A program made the translations under genes and the position numbers. From a virus, in IMG/VR virus record IMGVR_UViG_3300008339_008255, positions 1 through 53,046 of that record: 53,046 nucleotides of DNA; one strand, given 5' to 3'. The notes beneath the pieces are model-generated. The model was given only the letters and a program-made list of their open reading frames with translations. It was not told the DNA's origin and searched no databases. Below, one piece after another: positions 41,094 through 49,479 of the stretch; positions within the stretch are counted from its first letter, which is position 1; every line of letters begins with the position of its first letter.

Positions 41094-42251
41094 TTAAAAT
41101 ATATAAATTCCCATTGGTACATTGATTAATGCTTTTTGCATGTTTTCAGCTTCCAATGCTTGGTTTTCTAATTGAGTTTTACGAGAAGCATCACTTAATG
41201 TAGCTCTTAAAACTTCTAATAATTTTTCTTTTTCAGTTCTAGCATCAGCTAATAAATCAGCTTGATTTAAAGTAACTTCAGCTCCAGGAATAGGTACTGT
41301 ACTGTATTTACCTCTAATGTAGGCTAACATTTCTTTACATATTGCTAAAGTGTACTGATATATCCATTGTTTACCTACAGCATTAATAAAACCAAATGTA
41401 GGATTAGTATAAGGGACATTTGAAACGTCTGTTATTCTACCAGAACCTAAACCACTACCACTAAGAGGGATTATACTATTTCTTTCATTTACTAATATAT
41501 AATGAAAAAACATTTTTAGATCAGTAGTAGGAATAGGGAATATTCTTAATTTATTGTTTATTAAGTCAAATGAGTAAGCTGATTTTCTAATCTGATCATT
41601 TAATTCAATAGCTTGTATTTTTTGAACATCAAAATATATAGGCATTAACAAAAAGTTAATACCAGGTGAAAATTGACCAAATCCAAATGTTTCTAATAAT
41701 GATTGAATACCAGTACCTGTACCAGCATATGGGTCAAAATAACGAACTATTGCTGGTGGTTCTTGGTAAAATACTTTCTTAACTTCAATAGATGATGTAA
41801 TACCATATGAACTAGACATGATTGTTTTTAAATCATAATCCTGGACACCAGGAATCATATCAAATGAAGCTGTGTATTGAGTAATATTACCTCCTGAACC
41901 CGCTTCAACAGCATATGTTTGGGAAAGACGTACTGTACTACCTAAATTAGGGGTAACTACTTGGTTATTGAATGAAGAACCGGTTGAATTTCCTTGCATT
42001 GCAAAGAAGTTTTCACGTATTTTCCATTGGTATACTTCATTTCCGTAAACTGTAATGGCTTCCTCAAATGCTGTGTAGAAATTAATGTCTTGCAATTCAA
42101 TTTCCATTAATGGGTAACCTAATCTACGAGCACACCAATTTGCTACTTTATCAGCTTCTTGTTGAAAAGACGCGTCATAATCATAGAAACCAAATGGGGT
42201 ACTTCCAGGTACGAATGAACTTGAGCCAGGCCAAATAGGAATGTTTGCCAT
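41094..42251 (-). CDS. gp13-like neck protein
   Basis: A 385-aa protein. The N-terminal segment ADKVANWCARRLGYPLMEIE aligns with T4 gp13 LKDVILRRLGAPIINVEL, and ELQDINFYTAFEEAITVYGN with TPDQIYDCIQRALELYGE. WIYQYTLAICKEMLAYIRGK and QADLLADARTEKEKLLEVLR match the C-terminal gp13 helices, and the C-terminus MGIYIF matches FGILVG. gp13 with gp14 seals the DNA-filled head. Good motif order gives strong support. Confidence 0.82.
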   Translation of the reverse strand: MANIPIWPGSSSFVPGSTPFGFYDYDASFQQEADKVANWCARRLGYPLMEIELQDINFYTAFEEAITVYGNEVYQWKIRENFFAMQGNSTGSSFNNQVVTPNLGSTVRLSQTYAVEAGSGGNITQYTASFDMIPGVQDYDLKTIMSSSYGITSSIEVKKVFYQEPPAIVRYFDPYAGTGTGIQSLLETFGFGQFSPGINFLLMPIYFDVQKIQAIELNDQIRKSAYSFDLINNKLRIFPIPTTDLKMFFHYILVNERNSIIPLSGSGLGSGRITDVSNVPYTNPTFGFINAVGKQWIYQYTLAICKEMLAYIRGKYSTVPIPGAEVTLNQADLLADARTEKEKLLEVLRATLSDASRKTQLENQALEAENMQKALINVPMGIYIF

Positions 42252-42261
42252 ATTATATTAT

Positions 42262-42290
42262 TGTAAATATTGTTATATCATATAAATATA
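42262..42290 (-). promoter_or_regulatory. Double AT box before the gp13-like gene
   Basis: Two copies lie upstream: AATATTTACA 10 bases before the ATG and TATATTTATA (42281-42290) 29 bases before it. The pair may give two start sites for the neck operon. Confidence 0.4.
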
Positions 42291-42296
42291 TGACTA

Positions 42297-43319
42297 TTAT
42301 AGCTTAGTTATAATAACATAACCATGTCCTTGATTAATGTTACTAGAACCAGTAACAAATGATCCAGTATAGAATGTACCTCCACCACCACCAAATGAAC
42401 TATTAGATGCTCCTGAATTTCCTCCAGCACCACCCCCTGAGTATCCACCTCCACCTCCAGCCCATCCTATAATATTAGGATCACCACTTGCATCACCATC
42501 AACAGCTCCACCACCTCCACCAAATCCACCCTCAACACCATTTATATTTGAAGTTGAACCAGTAGTACCACCTAACCAATTTCCAACTCTAGATAATCCT
42601 TGACCTCCATTAGCAGCTGAACCTGATGAATTAATACCTGCTCCTGGGGCTCCATATAAAATATTTCTATTACTTCTAAATCCACCACTACCATTAAACC
42701 CTCCTGAACCTGAAAATCCACTTCCTATATTTACTGTAGAGCCGGATGTGGTGTTAAATTTACCACTAGCTGTAGCTTGATTTGAAAATAAGTTAACTAA
42801 AGCACCAGCAGCACCACCACCACCACCTACAGCTAAATAATATGTTATAGAAGAACTATCATAAACAAATGTACCCCCACCACCTGATCCACCATTAAAT
42901 GTTGCTGCTCCTGAACCTGTAAATCTATTTCCTCCTCTTTGTCCTACTACAATTAATATTTTTTGATTTTGAGTTAAAGAAATATCTGTAGTTACAGATG
43001 CTCCAAATCCACCACTAAAATTTAATGTTGGGCTATTACCTCCAGCTGCACCTGCTGCTACTATTCTATAAGTTGCTGTGGCTGGTACAGTCCATTCTTG
43101 AATACCTCGAATGGAAGCTGAAAAATATAATGATGATGTTACCCAAGAAGCGGTGGTAGCATATGAAGCTGTCAATTGTTGGTAAGTAGGACCTTGCCTA
43201 CCTGTGGCTCCAGCATTAGTGAAAGTAAATGTTGTAAAATCATATAAAGAAGATGTATCTGGGGGTGATACAGGAGAAGGTGTACTTTGAGCAAAAAAAC
43301 CAAATATAGGATAAATCAT
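42297..43319 (-). CDS. Glycine-rich adhesin (receptor-binding candidate)
   Basis: A 340-aa protein. A short fibre-like head (LTASYATTASWVTSSLYFSA) leads to a domain from about residue 85 with many poly-Gly runs (NGGSGGGGTF, AVGGGGGAAG, GGFGGGGGAVDG) between beta strands. This resembles glycine-rich phage adhesins such as gp38 types and ALK-like Gly-rich domains. Such loops vary quickly and set receptor choice. It is overlapped by the fibre gene upstream (4 bases), so it may be a tip adhesin on it. Receptor unknown. Confidence 0.72.
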   Translation of the reverse strand: MIYPIFGFFAQSTPSPVSPPDTSSLYDFTTFTFTNAGATGRQGPTYQQLTASYATTASWVTSSLYFSASIRGIQEWTVPATATYRIVAAGAAGGNSPTLNFSGGFGASVTTDISLTQNQKILIVVGQRGGNRFTGSGAATFNGGSGGGGTFVYDSSSITYYLAVGGGGGAAGALVNLFSNQATASGKFNTTSGSTVNIGSGFSGSGGFNGSGGFRSNRNILYGAPGAGINSSGSAANGGQGLSRVGNWLGGTTGSTSNINGVEGGFGGGGGAVDGDASGDPNIIGWAGGGGGYSGGGAGGNSGASNSSFGGGGGTFYTGSFVTGSSNINQGHGYVIITKL

Positions 43320-44560
43320 ATCAAATTCTTCACATTTACTAAATACAAATTACTACTATCTAATGATACAAAAGTTAATATATCTGTTCCAGTTGTAGTT
43401 GTAGGAGTATAAGAAGATCCACTTGGTTGTTTAACTGTAGAAGGAAAACTAACTGTAGCAGATCCTGTAGTAGATAGTAGAAGTATACTTGATTGACCTG
43501 GTTTAATATTTGAAGGATTAATATGTGTATTTACTCCTGCTACTAACTGTAAAGTAAAGAAATTACCTGAGTTTAAATTTAATGATGCTGTGTTTGATGA
43601 TATAGTTAAAGTTGTAACATTTCCTTGAGTAGAACCTGTGATAACAACACTTTGATTAAGATTATTAATGAATGAGGATGATATACTGTTATTTGCCCAA
43701 CTAGAAGTACCTAATAAAGACCCAGTTATACCATTAGTAACATTTAAAGTACCTGTAATAGAGGTATTAATACCTATAGAAACATTTGAATCATTATCTA
43801 TAATATTTGAATCATATAAATGGTCTCCACCCTGTCCTCTTAATACTCTGTATTGAGTAGGATAAATTACATTTGACAATGATCCAGTGTTACGAGGTCC
43901 TGACATGAATCCTCCACCATTATATGTGCTTCCACTAGCATTCTCGTAAACAAAGTGATTTGTTTGAGAATCCCAAACAATAGAAGAAGTAGTATTCGAT
44001 CCAGAATCATACACTTGAATACCTGAAAAACGAGCTGGTGTACCAGATGAGTTTAAAACAATATATTGATCTCCTATAATTACAGCTGATCCAGAAATAT
44101 ATTCTACATATCCAATAGAAGCAGATACTGCGTTTAATATATTTGTATTTATGTTATTATTAACTAATAAATTTGAGGCTGTTAAATTTAGTCCACTGTT
44201 AATATTTGAAGCAAAAGATGATGTTATGCTATTATTTGCCCAACTAGAAGTTCCAAATAATGAACCTGTAAATCCTAAAGTTGATGTTGTAGATCCTGTT
44301 ATTATTTGATTACCATTAAAGTTATTTGAACCTGTAGTAGCAAATGAACCTGTTGCAAATGAACCTGTACCTGGAGATCCAGCTGCTCCTGCTATTCCTT
44401 GAGGGCCGGGCGTTGCTACCTGTATTATATTGAGTGCGGGTTGGATAAGACTAATTTCAATGTTACTGGTTTCATTAACAACTGTTATTTGGTTGTTATT
44501 ATTTTGTACAGTAACACTATTAGTTGTGTTTACTATTTCAACTTGATTAGGTGTAGCCAT
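43316..44560 (-). CDS. Tail fibre protein
   Basis: A 414-aa fibre. The N-terminus (MATPNQVEIVNTTNSVTVQN and NNQITVVNETSNIEISLIQP) is beta-rich, then a short collagen-like GPQGIAGAAGSPG at about 72-84, and shaft repeats with ATTGSNNFNGNQIITGST. The ending FVSLDSSNLYLVNVKNLI is a compact beta domain. It is coupled to the glycine-rich adhesin downstream. The collagen-like piece is typical of fibre trimers. Confidence 0.78.
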   Translation of the reverse strand: MATPNQVEIVNTTNSVTVQNNNNQITVVNETSNIEISLIQPALNIIQVATPGPQGIAGAAGSPGTGSFATGSFATTGSNNFNGNQIITGSTTSTLGFTGSLFGTSSWANNSITSSFASNINSGLNLTASNLLVNNNINTNILNAVSASIGYVEYISGSAVIIGDQYIVLNSSGTPARFSGIQVYDSGSNTTSSIVWDSQTNHFVYENASGSTYNGGGFMSGPRNTGSLSNVIYPTQYRVLRGQGGDHLYDSNIIDNDSNVSIGINTSITGTLNVTNGITGSLLGTSSWANNSISSSFINNLNQSVVITGSTQGNVTTLTISSNTASLNLNSGNFFTLQLVAGVNTHINPSNIKPGQSSILLLSTTGSATVSFPSTVKQPSGSSYTPTTTTGTDILTFVSLDSSNLYLVNVKNLI

Positions 44561-44967
44561 TAATATGTTACTTGTTTAGAAATACTTATTCTACCTTCTA
44601 ATATTCTTGTTCTAATACTTCCTGAGGTTATTTCTAAATCATAATATGCTTGGTCAGTAAATGTTAAAGCGTCTGTAGCTGCCCAACCAGCGTATATTCC
44701 TATACTACCTGATGTAGTTGGTTTTGTTTGGGTACTACCGGCAAAACATAAAAATACACTACCACTAGTTTTAGCAGGAGTAAGATCAGCTAAACTAGAG
44801 GTAAATGTTAAATAAGTTGTGCCACTACCACTATAACTTGAGCGTATTTGCATAGCTCCAGTATATCCTGTTAGGTCTATAGGATTACCATTAGAATCTT
44901 TATATTGAATTTCAAAATCTAAAGTAGCCCCTTGCTCTATTATAAATGAATATTTTCCAGCTGACAT
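44560..44967 (-). CDS. Virion beta-sandwich protein
   Basis: A 135-aa protein, FIIEQGATLDFEIQYKDSNG (residues 8-27) then PIDLTGYTGAMQIRSSYSGS, the pattern of small phage Ig-like or baseplate upper-protein N-terminal domains. It is upstream of the fibre-adhesin pair and shares one base with it. Probably an attachment or decoration protein. AT box 9 bases upstream of the ATG (44977-44986). Confidence 0.68.
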   Translation of the reverse strand: MSAGKYSFIIEQGATLDFEIQYKDSNGNPIDLTGYTGAMQIRSSYSGSGTTYLTFTSSLADLTPAKTSGSVFLCFAGSTQTKPTTSGSIGIYAGWAATDALTFTDQAYYDLEITSGSIRTRILEGRISISKQVTY

Positions 44968-44976
44968 GTGTTTTAC

Positions 44977-44986
44977 TATAAATATT
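44977..44986 (-). promoter_or_regulatory. AT box before the fibre-adhesin operon
   Basis: The minus strand reads AATATTTATA 9 bases before the ATG at 44967, after the PhoH stop. Confidence 0.45.
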
Positions 44987-44994
44987 GGAAAATA

Positions 44995-45663
44995 CTATTT
45001 TCCGTATTCATAATCTAATATTTTACCAACTAGATCTGAGCGGTGGTTTTCTTTTAGTTTAACCCATTTTATTTCATCAATCTTTTTAGACATTTCAATA
45101 GCATATGTTAAACCATTCATTTGTCCGTCAGGTGTTTTGATGTCTGTTTGCTCATTATCGCCATTTACAACGATTTTACCGTTTTTACCTAAACGAGTTA
45201 ATATGGCTAACATTTCGCCTTTAGTTAGGTTTTGAGCTTCTTCAACAATTAATATATCATCAATTGTTTTACCACGTATAAATTGTACTGGCATTGCTTT
45301 TACTTTGCCTTGTTCAATTAATTTAGATACTTCATTTTTGTCAACACAGCATTTGTTTAAATTTTCAACTAATGCTTCCATGTATGGATCAAATTTTTCA
45401 TTTAAAGCACCAGGTAAATAACCTAAACTTTTACCTACTTCAACTGCTGCGCGTGTGTTGTATATACAGTCAATTTGTTTTTTCTTTAAAAAATCTAATG
45501 CTGCGTTAGCACATACTAATGATTTTCCTGAACCTGCTCTACCTGTGATTATTACTATTTGATTTTCAATAATTAATCGTTTGGCTTCTTTTTGTTCTTC
45601 ATTTAATTGTAGGGCGTTGATTGCTTTAATTTCGCTTTTGCGTTCACGATTTGGCTCCTTCAT
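44995..45663 (-). CDS. phoH: PhoH-like ATPase
   Basis: A 222-aa P-loop ATPase. Walker A is ITGRAGSGKS (39-48), Walker B-like is DDILIVEEAQNL (about 131-142), and GDNEQTD and a late KLKENHRSDL follow, which is the PhoH/helicase superfamily I order. PhoH is widespread in marine and environmental phages, and its role is not settled (RNA or phosphate stress has been proposed). It follows an internal-protein candidate gene and a terminator. Confidence 0.85.
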   Translation of the reverse strand: MKEPNRERKSEIKAINALQLNEEQKEAKRLIIENQIVIITGRAGSGKSLVCANAALDFLKKKQIDCIYNTRAAVEVGKSLGYLPGALNEKFDPYMEALVENLNKCCVDKNEVSKLIEQGKVKAMPVQFIRGKTIDDILIVEEAQNLTKGEMLAILTRLGKNGKIVVNGDNEQTDIKTPDGQMNGLTYAIEMSKKIDEIKWVKLKENHRSDLVGKILDYEYGK

Positions 45664-45679
45664 AATAACAATTATTTAA

Positions 45680-45689
45680 TATAAATATA
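45680..45689 (-). promoter_or_regulatory. AT box before phoH
   Basis: The minus strand reads TATATTTATA 16 bases before the ATG at 45663, directly after the terminator at 45698-45717. Confidence 0.45.
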
Positions 45690-45697
45690 ACAAAAAA

Positions 45698-45717
45698 AGC
45701 CGAGCAATGCTCGGCTT
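45698..45717 (-). terminator. Terminator after the internal-protein candidate
   Basis: AAGCCGAGCATTGCTCGGCTT followed by TTTTT on the minus strand; the stem is 8 bp, with a CATT or ATTG loop. It is located 25 bases after the 45743 stop. Confidence 0.9.
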
Positions 45718-45742
45718 TCTTATATTTCTAAGTTAAGTTAGA

Positions 45743-46033
45743 TTAGATATTTTCAATAAAGGTATATTCTGATTCGTCTGATATTTTGTTAATAAGTTGA
45801 CGAAAATCACTACTGCTTAATTTATTTCCTGGTATTAGGTTAGGGTTTCTTGGGATGATTACGTCATTTACTATTGTATATACATCATCATGTGAAATTT
45901 CATTGTTGTTATAGTTATTATCCATATAAAATATAACTTTATCATATAATGTATTTAATAAACTATTATTGTTTTCATTTATAATCCCAGCTAACTGCTG
46001 CATTCTTTTGATTTCATTAATTACTGTTTTCAT
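45743..46033 (-). CDS. Candidate internal head protein with capsid-targeting peptide (1)
   Basis: A 96-aa protein with the N-terminus MKTVINEIKRMQQLAGIINE. Almost the same peptide opens the protein at 49547-49903, and similar text (ISRMQKLANIIK) ends the scaffold. The peptide ends in INE, matching the L/I-x-E rule of T4 gp21 protease. T4 internal proteins are packaged by such peptides and cut on maturation. The rest (DKVIFYMDNNYNNNEISHDD) is acidic and helical with no domain. An AT box ends 3 bases before the ATG. Confidence 0.6.
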   Translation of the reverse strand: MKTVINEIKRMQQLAGIINENNNSLLNTLYDKVIFYMDNNYNNNEISHDDVYTIVNDVIIPRNPNLIPGNKLSSSDFRQLINKISDESEYTFIENI

Positions 46034-46583
46034 GTATATAAATATTATCAGACTTTACTCTATTATCAGTTATTGTAAGTGGTTGGGTATTAGTGTAGTG
46101 GAATGATCCGCCTTTAGCTAACGGATATATATGATCTATTTCCCAATATGAACCATAATTATCCCAATTTATTTCTGGTGTGAACATTGGTTCAAGGTAT
46201 TCTTTGTATTCTTGTATTGTACAACCTAAATATTCAATACTACTTTGTGATTTACCTTTTTTAAGGTGGTGGTTGATGAGAGCGTTGATTGCGTGGCGGA
46301 GACGGAATAGTGGGTCTGTATCCATTTTATACCTATTCCATTCGCGGTAGTAGTCTTTATTTGTATGATAATGTTCGTTTACTAATTTTTTATGGTATTC
46401 TTTGTTTTCTTCTCTCCATTTTGATGTACGAGTATTGTGTTCGTCTTTGTGAGTAGAATAATATTGTTTACCTTCTACTTTTTGACAGTCTACACAATAA
46501 CGATGTAGTCCGTCTTTTTCTCCTTTGCGTTTCCAATATTGATCTAGTGGTTTATCAACACCACATTTTTTACATGTTTTCAT
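46017..46583 (-). CDS. HNH homing endonuclease
   Basis: A 188-aa protein. A zinc-finger N-terminus (CKKCG at 4-8, then YCVDCQ) is followed by a basic helical linker and a C-terminal HNH core: YWEIDHIYPLAKGGSFHYTN and a late asparagine in ITDNRVKSDN. HNH nucleases of this size are free-standing homing nucleases. ATG 46583 is preferred because the earlier in-frame Met lies inside the terminator of the capsid gene, and the AT box at 46589-46598 is 5 bases upstream. It overlaps the next gene by 17 bases. It sits immediately after the capsid gene. Confidence 0.85.
   Translation of the reverse strand: MKTCKKCGVDKPLDQYWKRKGEKDGLHRYCVDCQKVEGKQYYSTHKDEHNTRTSKWREENKEYHKKLVNEHYHTNKDYYREWNRYKMDTDPLFRLRHAINALINHHLKKGKSQSSIEYLGCTIQEYKEYLEPMFTPEINWDNYGSYWEIDHIYPLAKGGSFHYTNTQPLTITDNRVKSDNIYIHENSN
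46037..46046 (-). promoter_or_regulatory. AT box 3 bases before the 46033 start
   Basis: The minus strand reads AATATTTATATACATG. The box overlaps the end of the HNH coding sequence, so it either serves the next gene only or also acts as a translation signal. Confidence 0.45.
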
Positions 46584-46588
46584 ACGTG

Positions 46589-46598
46589 TATAAATATA
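46589..46598 (-). promoter_or_regulatory. AT box 5 bases before the HNH start
   Basis: The minus strand reads TATATTTATACACGTATG, right after the terminator at 46608-46629. The HNH gene thus has its own terminator-box-ATG unit. Confidence 0.5.
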
Positions 46599-46607
46599 CA
46601 AAAGAAA

Positions 46608-46629
46608 GGCCGGACTACAAAGTCCGGCC
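46608..46629 (-). terminator. Terminator after the major capsid gene
   Basis: GGCCGGACT-TTGT-AGTCCGGCC followed by TTTCTTTT on the minus strand, about 40 bases after the capsid stop. A 9-bp GC-rich stem. Confidence 0.93.
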
Positions 46630-46669
46630 ATTCTCTTTTTAACCTTACGGTTAGTTATGTTATACTAGA

Positions 46670-48265
46670 TTAAAGAGTATTTAAACCAGCAACATATACC
46701 TTCCCATAATAATCTGGACGTATCATCTTCTTAGCGTAACGAGTCATCAAACCTTTACGTGGAGTGAAGGTATTTGGATCGTACAGAAGTGGAGTCATGA
46801 TCAACGGAACGTATGGAGCGAATACAGCACCACACTCTAGGAACTGAGCACCTTTGTAACCCATTAAGATTACGTTTTCAGTCATGTATGGATTTTTGTA
46901 TACTTTGTAGCGGCTGTTTAAGCTACCGATTTTCTGGATACCAAAGTTGTATTCCATTTTCTCACCATCACCATCTGATGCGAATCCAGGGATAGATTCT
47001 AAGATAGTTGCTACGGTAGGTGAAGTAACTAAGAAGTTAGCGCCACCACGTAGGGTTAACTGATGAATTTTGTTAGATACTTTCTGTAATTTGGTACCTA
47101 AAGTTTGGAACCAACCACCTTGAGTGTTATAGAAACCTAAAGCGTTGTTAGTTACACCACTAGCACCTACAGCTTGATTGTTAATTGCTGACCAGTATTC
47201 AGTTGTGAAAGCGTTTTCGATTAACATATCTAACAATTCAAGATCAATTTCCATTGAAATGTATTGTGATAAGATACCAGTTAATTCAGCTTCAGCGTCT
47301 ACTGAATGGTAAGCGTTCAAATCTTGAGCGAATTCAGGTGTCCATTGAGCTTTCAATTTGCGTGTTTTAGCAACGATAGCTTCAGATTTTAACTGAACGT
47401 TAATTTCTGGGATAGAAATTGCTGAATTGCTAAGAGCGTTAGGATAACCAGCACCGCTAGCATCTTCGAAATCACCACGTGAAGTAGCTGTAGGTTGTAC
47501 GTTGTAGAATAATACTACAGTTTGAGTAGGGTTATTAGATACTAATGAACCAGTTACTACGAATGAAGCTGTGTTGTTGGCTACAGTAGTGTAAGTTTGT
47601 AAAATATCAGTAGCGGTAATTGAACCTGAAGTGAATACAAACGCGCGTACACCATTTTGGTCAGCAGCAGTAGGTAGAGGAACATTAATTACTTTGTAAG
47701 TAGAGAATGAAGATGTGTAATCAGCATCTAAGTTAAATGTAGCCCAGCTAGTTGAACCAGTTGTAGCAGCGATAGAAGCTGAGAATTGGTTAACAGAATA
47801 ACCGAATCTACCAGCACCATATAATGAAGCTGAAGCGATATCAGTTACGTTTGTAGTTGCGTTAGCACCATACAATGAACCGTTAGTAGCGAATGGTTTT
47901 ACACCAGTACCATATTTGAAATCAAGATAGAATACAAGACCTGAAGGTAAGTTCATAGGTTGTACACTAACGAATTCTTTTGCAGCGATTTCACCGAATA
48001 CACGGCGAACTAATGGAAGGGCAACACCGTTCCAGCTCTCACCACTGTAAGTACCAGCACCAGATGCTTGAGTACCAGTTTGAGAAGTTTCTACTACTAA
48101 TTGTTTTGCTTGATTTTCTAATAACATAGCCATTGTGTTACGGCTGTTATTGTCTTTTAAACCTTCTAATAGGCCTGATTTTGCCCATTTGTCTTGAAGG
48201 CGTTTTGCGTCATCTTGAACCGATTTAAATTGGTTTGATGATTCTAATAATTGTTGAATGTTCAT
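46670..48265 (-). CDS. Major capsid protein, gp23-like
   Basis: A 531-aa HK97-fold capsid protein of the T4 gp23 type. The N-terminal 65 residues are a scaffold-like helical delta region (LLESSNQFKSVQDDAKRLQD) that is likely cut at one of several LxE sites, such as LLE-N near residue 50. VRRVFGEIAAKEFVSVQPMN then matches the gp23 VRRAIPNLIAFDICGVQPMN line, followed by the E-loop region with YLDFKYGTG. NPYMTENVILMGYKGAQFLE and TPRKGLMTRYAKKMIRPDYYG close the A-domain. It lies next to the protease and scaffold, as in T4. Confidence 0.93.
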   Translation of the reverse strand: MNIQQLLESSNQFKSVQDDAKRLQDKWAKSGLLEGLKDNNSRNTMAMLLENQAKQLVVETSQTGTQASGAGTYSGESWNGVALPLVRRVFGEIAAKEFVSVQPMNLPSGLVFYLDFKYGTGVKPFATNGSLYGANATTNVTDIASASLYGAGRFGYSVNQFSASIAATTGSTSWATFNLDADYTSSFSTYKVINVPLPTAADQNGVRAFVFTSGSITATDILQTYTTVANNTASFVVTGSLVSNNPTQTVVLFYNVQPTATSRGDFEDASGAGYPNALSNSAISIPEINVQLKSEAIVAKTRKLKAQWTPEFAQDLNAYHSVDAEAELTGILSQYISMEIDLELLDMLIENAFTTEYWSAINNQAVGASGVTNNALGFYNTQGGWFQTLGTKLQKVSNKIHQLTLRGGANFLVTSPTVATILESIPGFASDGDGEKMEYNFGIQKIGSLNSRYKVYKNPYMTENVILMGYKGAQFLECGAVFAPYVPLIMTPLLYDPNTFTPRKGLMTRYAKKMIRPDYYGKVYVAGLNTL

Positions 48266-48290
48266 TTTGTTTAAAAATTAAATTAAATTG

Positions 48291-49328
48291 TTACTTAATA
48301 ATGTTAGCTAGTTTTTGCATACGTGAAATAACGTCATTTGACTCTACGATTTGTTTCTTAGGAGCAATACCTGCTGCTTTTGAAGCAAATCCTAAAGATT
48401 CCTTAATAGGTGATTTCTTTTTAACTGCGCTTAAAGTAGTTTCTAATGATTCGTAAACCATTTTAGCTTCTTTAGGTGTAGTTGCTTTGTCGAATGATGC
48501 AATCACGTTTAATTTTTGAGATTCAGTTAAGTTTTTAGATTTGAAAATTTTGTTAACGTAAAGCAATTTAGCGTTTAATAAATTCACTTCATTTAATTCT
48601 TTACGAAGTGTATTAATTACGTTAATAGCTTCTTTCATTTCTTTTTTCTCTTCTTCTTTCTCTTTTTTCATAACTTTTTTCTTTTTAGCTTCTTCTAGTT
48701 CTTCATTTTCATCTAATGATTCTAGTTCAGCTAGTAATTCGTCAAGATTGATTTCTTCTTCGTCAGACATTTCCATTTCTTCACCACCCATTTCATCACC
48801 CATGTCCATACTCATTTCTTCTTCACCGGCTTCAGCTCCCATTTCTCCTGTTTCCAATTCTTGGCTAACGATGTCTTTAATTAGATCTTTAAGATCTTCA
48901 ATAGACATGTCTTTAACTTCCATTTCTTCTTCTTCAGTTTCTTCGGTTTCTTCTTCGCCTTCTTCTTCACCTTCTTCTTCTTTTTCTTCTTCTTTCTTAG
49001 CTTCTTCTAAAGTTTCTTCAGCTTCTAGTTCAGCTAAAATAGCAGATAGATCGAATTCTTCTTCAAGATTGAAATCAAGATTAGCATCACTGTTTTCTTC
49101 GTGAGATGATGTAAATCCTTCTTCCATTTCTTTTTCGCCTTTTTTCATAGCTTCTTCTTCCATTCCATATTCTTCATCCATGTCCATCTCGTTTAATTTA
49201 GCGACTAACATGTTTTGAATACTTGGAGTCAAAGCTTCTTCAAGGGCTTCTTTTGCGTTTAACAACGCTGCTTCGCGAACGGCTTTAGCGTCAACGATAG
49301 CCTCTTCAAATAGTTTTTTGTTTGACAT
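48291..49328 (-). CDS. Prohead scaffold protein, gp22-like
   Basis: A 345-aa, extremely acidic helical protein with Glu-rich runs between residues 60 and 220, then a C-terminal helical domain (NAKLLYVNKIFKSKNLTESQ, then ATTPKEAKMVYESLETTLSA). This is the T4 gp22 core-protein layout. It assembles the prohead core and is degraded by the gp21-like protease on maturation. The C-terminus VISRMQKLANIIK resembles the N-terminal peptides of two other head proteins. A strong Shine-Dalgarno, AAGGAGGA, lies 6 bases before the ATG, rare in this window. Confidence 0.88.
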   Translation of the reverse strand: MSNKKLFEEAIVDAKAVREAALLNAKEALEEALTPSIQNMLVAKLNEMDMDEEYGMEEEAMKKGEKEMEEGFTSSHEENSDANLDFNLEEEFDLSAILAELEAEETLEEAKKEEEKEEEGEEEGEEETEETEEEEMEVKDMSIEDLKDLIKDIVSQELETGEMGAEAGEEEMSMDMGDEMGGEEMEMSDEEEINLDELLAELESLDENEELEEAKKKKVMKKEKEEEKKEMKEAINVINTLRKELNEVNLLNAKLLYVNKIFKSKNLTESQKLNVIASFDKATTPKEAKMVYESLETTLSAVKKKSPIKESLGFASKAAGIAPKKQIVESNDVISRMQKLANIIK

Positions 49329-49333
49329 TTTTG

Positions 49334-49342
49334 TCCTCCTTA
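49334..49342 (-). promoter_or_regulatory. Strong Shine-Dalgarno of the scaffold gene
   Basis: TAAGGAGGACAAAAATG on the minus strand. Most other starts in the window have only A/T-rich leaders, so this gene is probably translated especially well. Confidence 0.8.
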
Positions 49343-49479
49343 AATTTGTTTTTGGAAATAAGATTATTAGGAATCTTAATAGAATTTTGTTTAAAATACC
49401 GAGCTATAATGCAGAATGATTATGAATAGCTCATTGCGGTCAAATATACATATATGAAAATAGCAAAAAACGCAAAAGA

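Noticed and set aside
46589-46598. T4 late promoter TATAAATA
   Set aside because: The exact T4 motif reads on the plus strand, pointing away from the genes. The functional reading is more likely the minus-strand TATATTTATA.
46584-46631. Longer start for the HNH gene at 46631
   Set aside because: The upstream part lies inside the capsid terminator hairpin and encodes unlikely residues; the Cys-rich domain starts at 46583.
48748-49104. Plus-strand serine-rich frame
   Set aside because: It is the reverse image of the Glu-rich scaffold gene (GAA/GAG becomes TTC/CTC), so the open frame is a composition effect.
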